From assembly GCA_965250105.1 (NCBI GenBank), contig OZ252290.1, positions 1,860,001 to 1,924,000 of the forward strand: a DNA stretch of 64,000 nt, given 5' to 3'. Positions 52,166 to 61,896 of this stretch are shown here, in pieces (position 1 is the stretch's first letter; every line of letters starts with the position of its first letter). The notes under the pieces were generated by a model. It did no database searches and had not been told where the DNA came from. It saw only the letters and a program-made list of their open reading frames with translations. The stretch is from JBCBSK01 sp965250105 (lineage in GTDB: Bacteria; Pseudomonadota; Alphaproteobacteria; Rhizobiales; Tepidamorphaceae). The position numbers were made by a program, and so were the translations under genes.

Positions 52166-52316
52166 TGGAAAGGTCGCGTCGCTGAAGCATTTCATGCCGA
52201 TCCGAAGACCTCCAGAGCCATTTTAGCGAAACCAGAGGCAGTAATGCGCCTCTAAGTTATTGTTATGGCGCGCTTTGGGGCCTGCCCCTCGGACACGTAA
52301 ACTCGCCAAGGGCGGT

Positions 52317-53621
52317 CTAGCGGCTCGTCATCTGCTCGGGCAACCAGGTCGCGATGCCGGGAAAGGCGACGAGCAAGACGACGGCGAGCACCATCAGAAG
52401 GAAGAAGGGCAGCGCACACATCGCGATATGCAGGATGTTGCGGCCGGTCAGTCCCTGCAGCACGAACAGGTTGAAGCCGACCGGCGGGGTGATCTGGCTC
52501 ATCTCGACGACGATGACGAGGAAGATGCCGAACCAGATCAGGTCGAGCCCCTGCGCCTCGACCGACGGCAGGACGACGGCGGCGGTGAGCACGACGACCG
52601 AGATTCCGTCTAGGAAACAGCCGAGCACGATGAAGAACACGGTCAGGATCGCGAGGAATGCCCAGACCGGCAGGTCCATGGCGGTAATCCATTCGGCGAT
52701 CTGGCGCGGAATGCCGGTATAGCCCATGGCGACGGTGAGGAAGGCCGCGCCGATCAGGATGAAGGCGATCATGCAGGACGTGGCCGTGGCCGACAGGAGC
52801 CCGTCGCGGAACGAGGCCCAGGTCAGATCGCCCGACAGCCAGGTCAGGAGCAACGCCAGCAAGACGCCGAGCGCGGCCGCGTCGGTGGGGCTCGCGAAGC
52901 CGAGATAGATCGACCCCATGATGCCGGCGATCAGGAGAATGATCGGGCCGAGCCGGCGCAGCCCGAAGATGCGGTCGGCCCAGGAATAGGCTTCGCGTTG
53001 CGGCGGCACGCGCGACGGGTTGAGGAGCGACCACAGCATTACATAGCCAGCAAACAGGCCGACGAGCAGCAGGCCCGGCAGGATGCCGGCGATGAACAGC
53101 CGGCCGATCGAGACTTCGGCGGCCACGCCATAGACGATCAGGATGATCGAGGGCGGGATCAAAAGGCCGAGCGTCGCGGAGCCCGCCAGCGTGCCGATCG
53201 ACAGGCGTTCGTCATAGCCGCGTTCGGCGAGCACGGGCAGGCTCATCTTGCCGACCGTGGCGCAGGTCGCCGCCGACGAGCCCGACACGGCGGCGAAGAT
53301 GGCGCAGCCGAAGATGTTCACATGCGCGAGCCGCCCCGGAAGATTGCGGGTCCACGGAACGAGGCCGGAGAACAGATCCTCCGACAGCCGCGAGCGGAAC
53401 AGGATCTCGCCCATCCAGATGAACATCGGGAGCGCGGCGAGCGACCATTTGTTGGAATGGCCCCACAGCGTCGAGGCGAGGATCGTGCCGACCGGCCGGT
53501 TGGTGAAGAATTCGATGCCGACGAAGCCGACCAGCAGCATGGCGATGGCCACCCAGATGCCGTTGGCCAGCAGGACCAGCAGGAAGACGAGCAGCAGAAG
53601 CGCGATCGTGATCTCGTCCAT
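52317..53621 (-). CDS. TRAP transporter large permease DctM-type
   Basis: 434 residues with about twelve membrane helices; ERGYDERLSIGTLAGSATLGLLIPPSIILIVYG is the family signature. With DctQ and DctP it forms a sodium-coupled tripartite uptake system. Its start overlaps the DctQ stop by one base (TGATG). Faces pxpA downstream. Confidence 0.95.
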   Translation of the reverse strand: MDEITIALLLLVFLLVLLANGIWVAIAMLLVGFVGIEFFTNRPVGTILASTLWGHSNKWSLAALPMFIWMGEILFRSRLSEDLFSGLVPWTRNLPGRLAHVNIFGCAIFAAVSGSSAATCATVGKMSLPVLAERGYDERLSIGTLAGSATLGLLIPPSIILIVYGVAAEVSIGRLFIAGILPGLLLVGLFAGYVMLWSLLNPSRVPPQREAYSWADRIFGLRRLGPIILLIAGIMGSIYLGFASPTDAAALGVLLALLLTWLSGDLTWASFRDGLLSATATSCMIAFILIGAAFLTVAMGYTGIPRQIAEWITAMDLPVWAFLAILTVFFIVLGCFLDGISVVVLTAAVVLPSVEAQGLDLIWFGIFLVIVVEMSQITPPVGFNLFVLQGLTGRNILHIAMCALPFFLLMVLAVVLLVAFPGIATWLPEQMTSR

Positions 53622-54214
53622 CAGCCGCGTTTCCCTTCGATGTCGCCGCTGGACATGTCGTTGCCGGACGCGGCGGTGAGCAGCCCTTCGGAGCGGTCGA
53701 AGCTCGGCTTTTTGCCGGACAGGATCGCGACGAGGTCATCGATCAGCGCGATCGCCAGGATGGCCAGGCCGATCGGGATCGGCAGCTGCGGGATCCACAG
53801 TGGCACCGGTACGAGGCCGAAAGCGACATCGTTGAAGCGCCAGCTCTCATGCACGAGGTTGGCCGCATACCACGCGGCATAGAGCGTGATGGCGATCGCG
53901 GCGACGAGCCCGGCCACCTCCATGATGCGCCGGGTCAGGCCGGCGGTGCGCTGGATCAGCAAGGTGACCCGGATATGGGCGCCCCGGCGCATGGCATAGG
54001 GCAGCGCCAGGAAGGTCGCGGCGACGAGGAGATAGCCCGAGAAATCGGCATAGGCCGGCAGCAGGAAGCCGGTCGGTCGGCCGGTCACGAGTTCGGCCGC
54101 GCCGGCGGTCAGGTTGAGCAGGACCTGGAGCCCGACAATAGCCAGAATGAGAAAGACACAGAGCGCGGCGAGCGCGCCGCTCAAGAGATAGAGGCCATCG
54201 AGAAATCGGCGCAT
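53621..54214 (-). CDS. TRAP transporter small permease DctQ-type
   Basis: 197 residues, four membrane helices; SGYLLVAATFLALPYAMRRGAHIRVTLL is the typical DctQ helix pair. The ATG at 54214 (MRRFLDGL) gives the usual length; a TTG start at 54268 would add 18 basic residues. Adjacent DctM starts at its stop; DctP lies upstream on the same strand. Confidence 0.88.
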   Translation of the reverse strand: MRRFLDGLYLLSGALAALCVFLILAIVGLQVLLNLTAGAAELVTGRPTGFLLPAYADFSGYLLVAATFLALPYAMRRGAHIRVTLLIQRTAGLTRRIMEVAGLVAAIAITLYAAWYAANLVHESWRFNDVAFGLVPVPLWIPQLPIPIGLAILAIALIDDLVAILSGKKPSFDRSEGLLTAASGNDMSSGDIEGKRG

Positions 54215-54360
54215 GCGGAGTCTTGAGCGGGCGTGGGGTGTCCGGGAAGATAAGCGCCGCCCGGACAAGAGGGAACGACGGCGCGGCGAGGACGGCGTGA
54301 TCGGATCTGGCCAATGGGGATGCGGGGCGCTTGGCCCGCATCCCCTGGCAAGGGCTCGGA

Positions 54361-55335
54361 TCAGTTATTGACCGCGTCGGCGATCGCCTGGCCCTGGTCG
54401 CCGGTCTTTTCGATCCATTCGGTGACCATGGTCTGGCCGATGCCGGACAGGTCCTCGACGAGCGCGTCGGACGGGCCCGAGACGACGATGCCGTTATCGG
54501 CCAGCATCTGGGTTTTCTCGGCGGTCTCCTTCTTGGAGGCTTCCCAGCCGCGCGCCTCGGCATTGGCCGCGGCCGTCAGGACGGCGTCCTGCGCTTCCGG
54601 GCTCAGCGCCGCGAAGGCGTCCTTGTTCACGACGATGACGTTTTTCGGCATCCAGGACTGAATGTCGTAATAGTGGGTCAGATAGTCCCAGGCCGAGGTG
54701 TTGGCGCCGGTCGAGGGCGAGGTGATCATGGAATCGACGCGGCCGGTCGAGAAGGCCTGCGCCAGATCGGCGACCTCGACCTGGGTCGGCACCGCGTCGG
54801 CGAGCTGCGCGAAGCGCTCGGTGGCCGCGTTATAGGCGCGGAACTTGAGCCCCGCCATGTCGTCGATGTCGTTGACCTCGCGGTTGGCGTAAAGCCCCTG
54901 CGGCGGCCACGGCACGGCATAGAGAACCATCATGTTCTGGTTGCCGAGTAGCTCCTCGACGGCCGGCTTCTGGACCTCCCAAAGGGCGGCGGCCTTGTCG
55001 TAGGAATCGGCCAGGAACGGCACCGAATCCGCTTCATAGATCGGGTTCTCGTTCGACAGGCGCGACAGCAGGAATTCGCCGATCTGGGCCTGGCCCGACC
55101 GCACCGCGTTCTTGATCTCCGGATGGCCGATGAGCGAGCCCGCCGGATGCACGGTGATCATCAGTTCGCCATCCGTCGCCTCGGCGACCTCGTCGGCGAA
55201 GGCCTGGATGTTGACGGTATGGAAATTCGTCGCGCCATAGGGCGTCGGCATGTCCCAGGTCTCGGCGAGGGCCGGCGCGGCGAAGCCGAGCGCGCCGGCG
55301 AGGCCGGCCGCGATGGCGATCTTCGTGACTGTCAT
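54361..55335 (-). CDS. TRAP transporter solute-binding protein DctP
   Basis: 324 residues with signal peptide (to about ALA, 24) and DctP-type domain: DEVAEATDGELMITVHPAGSLIG, GLKFRAYNAATERFAQLADAVPTQVEVADLAQAFSTGRVDSMITSPSTG, the latter with the arginine (FRAY) that usually contacts a carboxylate. Strong ribosome site GGGAGG. Ligand likely a carboxylated solute; pxp neighbours suggest 5-oxoproline. Confidence 0.93.
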   Translation of the reverse strand: MTVTKIAIAAGLAGALGFAAPALAETWDMPTPYGATNFHTVNIQAFADEVAEATDGELMITVHPAGSLIGHPEIKNAVRSGQAQIGEFLLSRLSNENPIYEADSVPFLADSYDKAAALWEVQKPAVEELLGNQNMMVLYAVPWPPQGLYANREVNDIDDMAGLKFRAYNAATERFAQLADAVPTQVEVADLAQAFSTGRVDSMITSPSTGANTSAWDYLTHYYDIQSWMPKNVIVVNKDAFAALSPEAQDAVLTAAANAEARGWEASKKETAEKTQMLADNGIVVSGPSDALVEDLSGIGQTMVTEWIEKTGDQGQAIADAVNN

Positions 55336-55494
55336 GATGATGACCTCCCAATACGCGCTCGCGGGATGCGGCGCGCCTGTCGCAGGACAAGCGCGCCGTG
55401 GCCGCGCGCTTTGTCATCGAATTGATGCACAGCCGACCGCGATGGGCAATGCTTGAGCGTGGCGAAAAACCGGTCAAACGGCCCGGATCGGCGA

Positions 55495-57183
55495 TCAGGC
55501 CGAGCGCAGACGCCTGGTGGTTGCGGGGTCGAGCGCCCCGGTTGCAGGATCGACCGCGACGCCATAGGCGTCGCGCGCCTGATCGGCCGACACATAGCCG
55601 AGCCGGACGTCGCGGACGACGTCCTCGGCCGGCCGGTCATGCGGGTCGCCGAAGCCGCCGCCGCCCGGCAGGTCGAGGGTGACCGTTGTGCCAGCGGGCA
55701 GTTCCTGGCGTGTCTTGGCGATCAGCGTGACGTCGTCGCGGTCGGTCGACAGGGCGCCGGCCGCACCCGACAGCCCGCCCATCAGGCCGGGGGCCGGCTG
55801 GTCGATGCGATCGTAGAGGCCGGAGAACAGGTAGGGCTGGTCGCCGCGCACCGTCAGTTCCATGGTCTGGCCGAGCCCGCCGCGAAAGCGTCCCGGTCCG
55901 CCGCTGTCGGGCCGCAATTCGCGCCGCGTCATCAGGATCGGCGACAGCGTTTCGATCACCTCGATCGGCACGCCGGCGATGCCCGACGGATAGGCGGTGG
56001 CCGACAGGCCGTCCTTGGCGCCGAGCGCGCCGGTGCCGCCGGCGGAGAACCAGACATAGGTGAAGCGTTCGCCGGTATCGGGGTCGATGCCGAAGATCTG
56101 CGTGTCCCACAGGCCGTCGGCGCCCGGCGCCATGACCCGGTCGGGCAGGGTGTCGGCCATAGCCAGGAAGACGGCGGCCGGCAGGAAATGGCCGACGAGA
56201 TGGCGCCCGGCGACGGCGGCGGGGAAGGACGCGTTGAGGATCGAGCCTTCCGGCGCGGTCACCACGACCGGGCGGAAGCTGCCGTCATTATTGGGCACAT
56301 CGGGCGAGATCAGGCATTTGATGCCATAGGTGGCGTAGGCGCCGGTATAGTTGAGCGTCACATTGATGCCGCGCGTGATCTGCGCCGACGAGCCGGCGAA
56401 GTCGATTTCCAGCGTGTCGCCGGTGACATGAATCGCGCACTGGATGGTCACCGGCTCGTCGAAACCGTCGATCGTCAACCGCGAGCGGTAGACGCCGTCA
56501 TCGAGGGCGGCGATGCGCTGACGCATGATGCGTTCCGAGCGCGCCACGATCCTGTCCGACACGTCCTCGATATCGTCGAGGCCGAATTCCTCGATGAAGG
56601 CGAGAAGCTGGCGGCCGCCGACTTCGTTGCCGACGGTCTGGCTGTGCAGATCGCCGAGCACTTCGCGCGGGCTGCGCACATTGGCGGTGATGAGATCGAA
56701 CACCGCCTCGACCGGCGCGCCCTGATCATAGAGCTTCATGACCGGGATCTGCAGGCCTTCCTCGAAGACCTCGCGGGAATCGGCCGACAGGCCCCGCCCG
56801 CCGATGTCGAGCGCATGGCAGCAATTGCCGAAGAAGGCGACGCAGCGCTCGCCCTTGAAGATCGGCGTGACGACGGTGATGTCGTTCAGCTGCGAGGCGG
56901 TCATCCACGGGTCGTTGGTGATCAGCACATCGCCCGGCTTCAGGCTGTCGGTCGGGTAGCGGGCCAGGAAATGGCGCATGCAGGTGGCCATGGAATTGAT
57001 ATGGCCGGGCGTGCCGGTCACGGCCTGGGCGATCATCCGCCCGCGCCGGTCGAAGACACCCGCCGACAGATCGCCCGCCTCGCGCACGATCGAGGTGAAC
57101 GAGGTGCGCATCAGGGCGGCCGCCTGTTCGTTGACCACGCTGATCAGCCGGTTCCACAGGACGTCTTCTTCGAGCTGGTCCAT
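55495..57183 (-). CDS. Hydantoinase B/oxoprolinase family protein (HyuB)
   Basis: 562 residues. Typical hydantoinase-B blocks: LWNRLISVVNEQAAALMRTSFTSIVREAGDLSAGVFD, AQAVTGTPGHINSMA, PGDVLITNDPWM and GGFGDPHDRP near the end. The partner of HyuA in ATP-dependent N-methylhydantoinase/oxoprolinase and acetone-carboxylase-type enzymes. Downstream of hyuA (177-base gap with a repeat); upstream of dctP. Confidence 0.92.
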   Translation of the reverse strand: MDQLEEDVLWNRLISVVNEQAAALMRTSFTSIVREAGDLSAGVFDRRGRMIAQAVTGTPGHINSMATCMRHFLARYPTDSLKPGDVLITNDPWMTASQLNDITVVTPIFKGERCVAFFGNCCHALDIGGRGLSADSREVFEEGLQIPVMKLYDQGAPVEAVFDLITANVRSPREVLGDLHSQTVGNEVGGRQLLAFIEEFGLDDIEDVSDRIVARSERIMRQRIAALDDGVYRSRLTIDGFDEPVTIQCAIHVTGDTLEIDFAGSSAQITRGINVTLNYTGAYATYGIKCLISPDVPNNDGSFRPVVVTAPEGSILNASFPAAVAGRHLVGHFLPAAVFLAMADTLPDRVMAPGADGLWDTQIFGIDPDTGERFTYVWFSAGGTGALGAKDGLSATAYPSGIAGVPIEVIETLSPILMTRRELRPDSGGPGRFRGGLGQTMELTVRGDQPYLFSGLYDRIDQPAPGLMGGLSGAAGALSTDRDDVTLIAKTRQELPAGTTVTLDLPGGGGFGDPHDRPAEDVVRDVRLGYVSADQARDAYGVAVDPATGALDPATTRRLRSA

Positions 57184-57223
57184 GTCACATATGCTCCGTT
57201 GCGAGGAGATCTCGCGGGGTCAT

Positions 57224-57331
57224 CCTCACTCAACCCTCTCCCTCGAGCGAGAGGGCTTTTGCCACATGCCGTCCGCCTCGGGACATGCCGGTGCCGCCAT
57301 GTCCGCTGTCCCCGACGGGGAGAGGGTGAGG
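57224..57331. repeat. Long imperfect inverted repeat between HyuA and HyuB genes
   Basis: Left arm CCTCAC (57224-57229) ... CCCTCTCCC (57234-57242), right arm GGGAGAGGGTGAGG (57318-57331); a four-base insertion interrupts the left arm. An inner hairpin CCCTCTC/GAGAGGG (57234-57240/57249-57255) is followed by CTTTT. CCTCACCCTCTCCC-type repeats are common in alphaproteobacterial gaps. It separates two genes presumed to be one operon and could process or attenuate the transcript. Confidence 0.6.
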
Positions 57332-57360
57332 AAGAGGGGCCATGACGGGCGCGCGAGCCA

Positions 57361-59427
57361 TCAGGCCTTCCCTTGCAGCGTCACGATCAGGTTGAGCATG
57401 TCGTCCACCGCGATCCCGGCATCGGGGCCGACCACGACGGTCGATTCGCGTTCCTCGAAGATGCCGGGGCCGGTGAAGGCGTCGCCGGGCTTGAGCGCGT
57501 AGCGGTCATAGACCGGCACGTCGACGAAGCCCTGCGCCTCCGGCATATAGGCCTGCCGCGTGCCCTTCAGTGCCGCGCCCTGCGTCGCCTGCGGCTGCGG
57601 CAGGCCGAGCGCCGGCTTCGGCCCCGACACGGTGGCGCGCCAGCTCAGGACGTCGATCTCGACATCCGACAGCGTGTGGCCGTAGATCGCCCGATAGGCC
57701 TCCTCGAAGGCGGCACGGATCGCCGGCACGCTGGCATCCGACAGCAGGCCGTCAGGCACCGGAACGCGCAGTTCGTAGCCTTGCTTGCGATAGCAGACAT
57801 CGGCCGAGCGCTGGGTCGTGATGTCGGCCGATTGCAGGCTGTCGCGGCCTTCCGCCTCCATCTCGGCATAGAGCGCGTTGACGGCCGACCAGTCGCAGCC
57901 TTCGAGCGGTCCGGGCAGGCTGCGGACATAGTCGAAGCCGAGCGGCGCCGACAGAAAGCCAACCGCGCTCATCACGCCCGCGCCGAGCGGGAACACGACC
58001 TTCGGCAGGCCGAGGATTTCCGCCACCCGATAGGCGTGAACAGGTCCCGCGCCGCCGAAGGCGAACATCGGAAAGCGCGAAATCGTCTGGCCGCGCTCGA
58101 TGGCGTGGATGCGCGCGGCCGAGGCCATGGTCTCGTTGACCTGGCGGTGAATGCCCCAGGCCGCTTCGACCGTGTCGATGCCGCGCGGCGCGGCGATGAC
58201 CCGGTCGATGGCCGCGCTGGACGCCGCGCGGTCGAGCGCCATCGACCCGCCCAGGAAGAATGCGGGGTCGAGATAGCCGAGCACGAGATCGGCATCGGTG
58301 ACGGTGGGTTCGGTGCCGCCACGCCCATAGGCCACGGGGCCCGGGTCGGCACCGGCCGATTGCGGGCCGACGGCCAGCCGTTCCAAGCCGTCGATGCGGG
58401 CGATCGAGCCGCCGCCGGCGCCGATCTCGATCATCTCGATGACCGACACCTTGACCGGCAGGCCCGACCCCTTGGCGAAGCGGTATTGCCGGTCGACCTC
58501 GAAATCCGGCGCGATCAGCGGTTCGCCATCGACGATCAGGCAGGCCTTTGCAGTGGTGCCGCCCATGTCGAAGGACAGAACGTCCTTGAGGCCGGTCAGC
58601 GCGCCATAGCGGGCGGCGGCCAGCGCGCCCGCGGCGGGGCCGGATTCGACCAGCCGGATCGGGAACTTCTCCGCCGTCGCCACATCGCAGATGCCGCCAT
58701 GCGACTGCATCACGTAAAGCCCGCCGGTCATGCCGAGACCGTCGAGGCGCGTGCGCAGCCGGCGCAGATAGGACTGCGCGATGCCCTGTACATAGACATT
58801 GCACAGCGTCGTCGAGGTGCGGTCGTACTCGCGGATTTCCGGCACGACGTCGCTCGACAACGCTACCGGAATGTCGGGCAGTTCCTCGGCGAGGATCGCG
58901 CCGATGCGCCGCTCGTGGGCGGCATTGCGGTAACTGTGCAGCAGGCAGACCGCGACCGCCTCGACGCCCTGGGCCGTCAGCGTCGCGCATAGCGCGCGTA
59001 CCTCGTCCTCGTCGAGCGGGATATGCACCGACCCGTCGGCGATGACCCGTTCGGTGACCTCGAATCTGAGATCGCGCGGGGCGATCGGGTCGGGACGGCC
59101 GATCATCAGGTCATACATGTCGTAGCGATGCTCGCGGGCGATCTCGATCGCATCGCGAAAACCGCGCGTGGTGATCAGTGCGGTGCGGGCGCCCTTGCGC
59201 TCGATCAGCGCATTGGTGAACAGCGTCGTGCCGTGCACCATATGCCCGATGGCGTCCGGCGCGATGCCACCGGTATCCGCCGTCTGGATGACGCCGGTCA
59301 CGACGCCCGCATCCGGCTCCGACGGCGTCGACAGAACCTTGCCGAGGGCGGTGACGTGGCCGTCGGCATCGACGAGAACGAGATCGGTGAAGGTGCCGCC
59401 GATATCGGCGCCGATGCGGTAGGTCAT
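57361..59427 (-). CDS. Hydantoinase/oxoprolinase family protein HyuA
   Basis: 688 residues. N terminus RIGADIGGTFTDLVLVDADG is the ATP-grasp/ASKHA hydantoinase A signature; further segments MVHGTTLFTNALIERKGA, LSFDMGGTTAKACLI, GAGGGSIARID, FGGAGPVHAYRVAEILG. Acts with HyuB on cyclic amides (hydantoin or 5-oxoproline) using ATP. Start at 59427 has GGAGCA upstream; an open frame further upstream to 59664 is non-family. Confidence 0.93.
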   Translation of the reverse strand: MTYRIGADIGGTFTDLVLVDADGHVTALGKVLSTPSEPDAGVVTGVIQTADTGGIAPDAIGHMVHGTTLFTNALIERKGARTALITTRGFRDAIEIAREHRYDMYDLMIGRPDPIAPRDLRFEVTERVIADGSVHIPLDEDEVRALCATLTAQGVEAVAVCLLHSYRNAAHERRIGAILAEELPDIPVALSSDVVPEIREYDRTSTTLCNVYVQGIAQSYLRRLRTRLDGLGMTGGLYVMQSHGGICDVATAEKFPIRLVESGPAAGALAAARYGALTGLKDVLSFDMGGTTAKACLIVDGEPLIAPDFEVDRQYRFAKGSGLPVKVSVIEMIEIGAGGGSIARIDGLERLAVGPQSAGADPGPVAYGRGGTEPTVTDADLVLGYLDPAFFLGGSMALDRAASSAAIDRVIAAPRGIDTVEAAWGIHRQVNETMASAARIHAIERGQTISRFPMFAFGGAGPVHAYRVAEILGLPKVVFPLGAGVMSAVGFLSAPLGFDYVRSLPGPLEGCDWSAVNALYAEMEAEGRDSLQSADITTQRSADVCYRKQGYELRVPVPDGLLSDASVPAIRAAFEEAYRAIYGHTLSDVEIDVLSWRATVSGPKPALGLPQPQATQGAALKGTRQAYMPEAQGFVDVPVYDRYALKPGDAFTGPGIFEERESTVVVGPDAGIAVDDMLNLIVTLQGKA

Positions 59428-59703
59428 GCATGCTCCGGACGAAAGACGGCGGGGAAGGGATTGCCGTGACGATCGGACGCAGTGAGCATTGTCGCCTGCG
59501 TGGGGCAAGCGCCTATCACTCCGAAGTGATGGCTGTCCATGGCCGCGAGGCTGCGGTGAGCGCGTATCTGTTATTTGGACCCAATGAATCAGGCCAGGCA
59601 CGACACGCGGCAGGCGCTCCAACCAGAAGACCGGCTTGACGTCGCCGCCGGCGCGGCCAAGCATCAGGGGCGACGGTCACCGACTGGGCCGTCACAGACG
59701 AGG

Positions 59704-60774
59704 ATGACAGTGCGCGACCTTGCTTCGTTCTTGCGGTATTGCCTGATCGCCGGGCTGGCTCTCGTGCTGCCGGCCGGCGCCCTGGCGCAGGACCAGCGCC
59801 GCTTCGAGGTCGAAGGCTGGCTCGGCGTCGTCTATGGCGACACCTATAGCGGCGGGTTCTCGCACTGCTCGGTCTACGCGGACTATCAGAACGGCATCAC
59901 GCTGATCTTCACCCGCTCGGCCGACCGGCGCTGGTCGATGACCGTGGTCAATCCCGACTGGGCGTTCGCCGGCGCGGGGCCACATCTCGTCGAATTGCGC
60001 GTCGACCGCCAGCCGCTCCGCAATGCCGAGGCGCTGGCCATTCAGCCGACCCATCTCGTCCTGCCGCTCGCCGATCGCGATCCGCTGATCGACGAGATCC
60101 GTCGCGGCCGCGCGCTGTCCTTCGCCGTTGGCGGAAACCGTTTCGGCTTCGATCTGAGCGGCACGCTGGCCGCGCTCGATGCGCTGCGCGATTGCGTCGA
60201 TACGGAGATCGCGCGCGGCGAAACCCTGTCTCCGGGCCTTGGATCCGACGGCCCCCCCGGGACGCCGGCCGAAGCGCGCCGGCAGGAAGCGCGCGCCTTC
60301 GCCGCCCGCCTCATCACCCGGCTCGCCGATCCGCGCATCGCCTGGCTTTCGGGCGAGGCGATCCCGCGCCAGTTTTCCGGCCACGAAGCGGTGTTCCGCT
60401 CCGCCGCCAGCATCGTTTCGGTGCGCATCATCCAGGACGGGCGGGCCGCCTCGCCCGCGGCTGTCGCCGAGGCCCTGGCGCGGCACGACGCGGCACTCTG
60501 CGCCGAGGAAGCCGACATCGCCCGGCCGGTCGACTGGGCCGGCGCGGCGCGCCATCTCACCATCCGCTGCGCCGAGCCCCTGTGGACGACCTTCTATACG
60601 GTCGTGCCCCGGTCGGCGGGCGGGCACTATCTGACCTCGCTGCACGCGCTCGAGCCGCTTGGCAGCATGAGCCCGCGCACGGCGGCCATCGTGCGCGCCG
60701 AAGCCGCCGACATCGCCCGGGAGATCCGCGATCTCGGCGCGGATCAGGCGGACATGCCTGATTTGCGGAATTGA
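59704..60774 (+). CDS. Secreted protein of unknown family
   Basis: 356 residues, signal peptide to about LAQ (residue 29) followed by a domain with GFSHCSVYADYQNGITLIFTRSADRRWSMTVVNPDW and, later, RHLTIRCAEPLWTTFYTVVP; two cysteine pairs probably form disulfides. I do not recognise the family. The ATG at 59704 has GAGG immediately against it; a GTG at 59710, six bases on, has better spacing and may be the true start. Convergent with rlmH. Confidence 0.7.
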   Translation: MTVRDLASFLRYCLIAGLALVLPAGALAQDQRRFEVEGWLGVVYGDTYSGGFSHCSVYADYQNGITLIFTRSADRRWSMTVVNPDWAFAGAGPHLVELRVDRQPLRNAEALAIQPTHLVLPLADRDPLIDEIRRGRALSFAVGGNRFGFDLSGTLAALDALRDCVDTEIARGETLSPGLGSDGPPGTPAEARRQEARAFAARLITRLADPRIAWLSGEAIPRQFSGHEAVFRSAASIVSVRIIQDGRAASPAAVAEALARHDAALCAEEADIARPVDWAGAARHLTIRCAEPLWTTFYTVVPRSAGGHYLTSLHALEPLGSMSPRTAAIVRAEAADIAREIRDLGADQADMPDLRN

Positions 60775-60960
60775 ACCCGTGCGCTCGATCGGGCGCGGCA
60801 CACCAACACCATCTCGTATTGTTGCGTGTCACACGCCGGGCCCGCCCCGGGAGGCCTGGCCATGAGCATCGAGTCCGTGGTTCTCGATTGCCGCAACATA
60901 TCCGGCACCGACACCTTTAGCCGTCAACGCTTCGGCTCGAACAAAGCCCGGCCCGGCATT

Positions 60961-61458
60961 CTATTCCCGGTGATAGGGATGGCCCGACAGAATGGTGCTT
61001 GCGCGGTAGAGCTGCTCGGCGAGCAGGACCCGGACCAGCTTGTGCGGCAGGGTCTGGGCGCCGAAGGACAGCGTTTTCGCGGCGCTGTCCCGGAGCGCCT
61101 GCCCGTGCCCGTCCGGCCCGCCGATGGCAAACGCGAGGGCCGCGGTGCCGTCGTCGCGGGCGCGTGCGATCAAGGTCGCGAAGGCATCGGATGTCAGCGA
61201 GGATCCGGCCTCGTCGAGCAGGATGAGGCGCGGACGCTGGCCCGGCGCGCGGCCGTCGAGGCGCTTCGACAGGCGCTCGGCCTCATCGTCGCGCCGCGCC
61301 GTCGGGTTGCGCGCCTTCGCCTCGTCGATCTCGACCTCGTCGACGGGGCCGAGACCGATGCCGCGCCCGGTCGCCTGGAGCCGCTTCAGATAGAGATCGA
61401 CCAGCTCGCGTTCGGGGCCCGAACGCATCCGGCCCACGGCGGCGACGACAAGGCGCAT
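60961..61458 (-). CDS. rlmH: 23S rRNA (pseudouridine1915-N3)-methyltransferase RlmH
   Basis: 165 residues, SPOUT knot; FAIGGPDGHG and LSFGAQTLPHKLVRVLLAEQLYRA form the SAM-binding knot, ending in GHPYHRE, the near-universal terminal motif. Methylates pseudouridine 1915 in helix 69. 21 bases after rsfS, the standard gene order. Confidence 0.97.
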   Translation of the reverse strand: MRLVVAAVGRMRSGPERELVDLYLKRLQATGRGIGLGPVDEVEIDEAKARNPTARRDDEAERLSKRLDGRAPGQRPRLILLDEAGSSLTSDAFATLIARARDDGTAALAFAIGGPDGHGQALRDSAAKTLSFGAQTLPHKLVRVLLAEQLYRASTILSGHPYHRE

Positions 61459-61479
61459 GGCGGCGACCAGATGGCCGGG

Positions 61480-61896
61480 TCAGGCGTTGGCGCGATCCGT
61501 AATGTGCTCGTCCGCGAGATCGGCCGACCACATCTTCTCGAGCCCGTAGAACTCGCGCACTTCCGGCCGGAAGATATGGACGACGGCATCGCCGGCGTCG
61601 ATCAGAACCCAGTCGGCGGTTTCAAGGCCTTCGACCGAGGCACGACCGAAGCCATGATCCTTGAGCGCCTTCAGCACCTGGTCGGCGATCGCCTTGACAT
61701 GCCGGTCGGACCGTCCCGACGCGATGATCATGTGATCGGCGAGCGAGGATTTGCCGATCAGATCGATGGTCACGAGATCTTCGGCCTTGGCGTCGTCCAG
61801 CGCATCGGTGACGACGGTTGAAACGGCGTCGGGGGCGCCAGCGCCCGCAACGGCGTCGAGATGAGGCGCGGCCGTGTCGGCCGCCTCGAAGGTCAT
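61480..61896 (-). CDS. rsfS: Ribosome silencing factor RsfS (YbeB/Iojap)
   Basis: 138 residues: SLADHMIIASGRSDRHVKAIADQV and GLETADWVLIDAGDAVVHIFRPEVREFYGLEKMW are the RsfS hallmark. Binds L14 on the large subunit and blocks subunit joining when nutrients fall. Upstream gene nadD is 463 bases away. Confidence 0.96.
   Translation of the reverse strand: MTFEAADTAAPHLDAVAGAGAPDAVSTVVTDALDDAKAEDLVTIDLIGKSSLADHMIIASGRSDRHVKAIADQVLKALKDHGFGRASVEGLETADWVLIDAGDAVVHIFRPEVREFYGLEKMWSADLADEHITDRANA

Noticed and set aside
55453..57345. Long plus-strand frame opposite HyuB
   Set aside because: HyuB blocks are clear on the minus strand; the plus frame has no recognisable domain.
57373..58992. Plus-strand frame of 539 codons opposite HyuA
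   Set aside because: Same reason; shadow of the HyuA gene.
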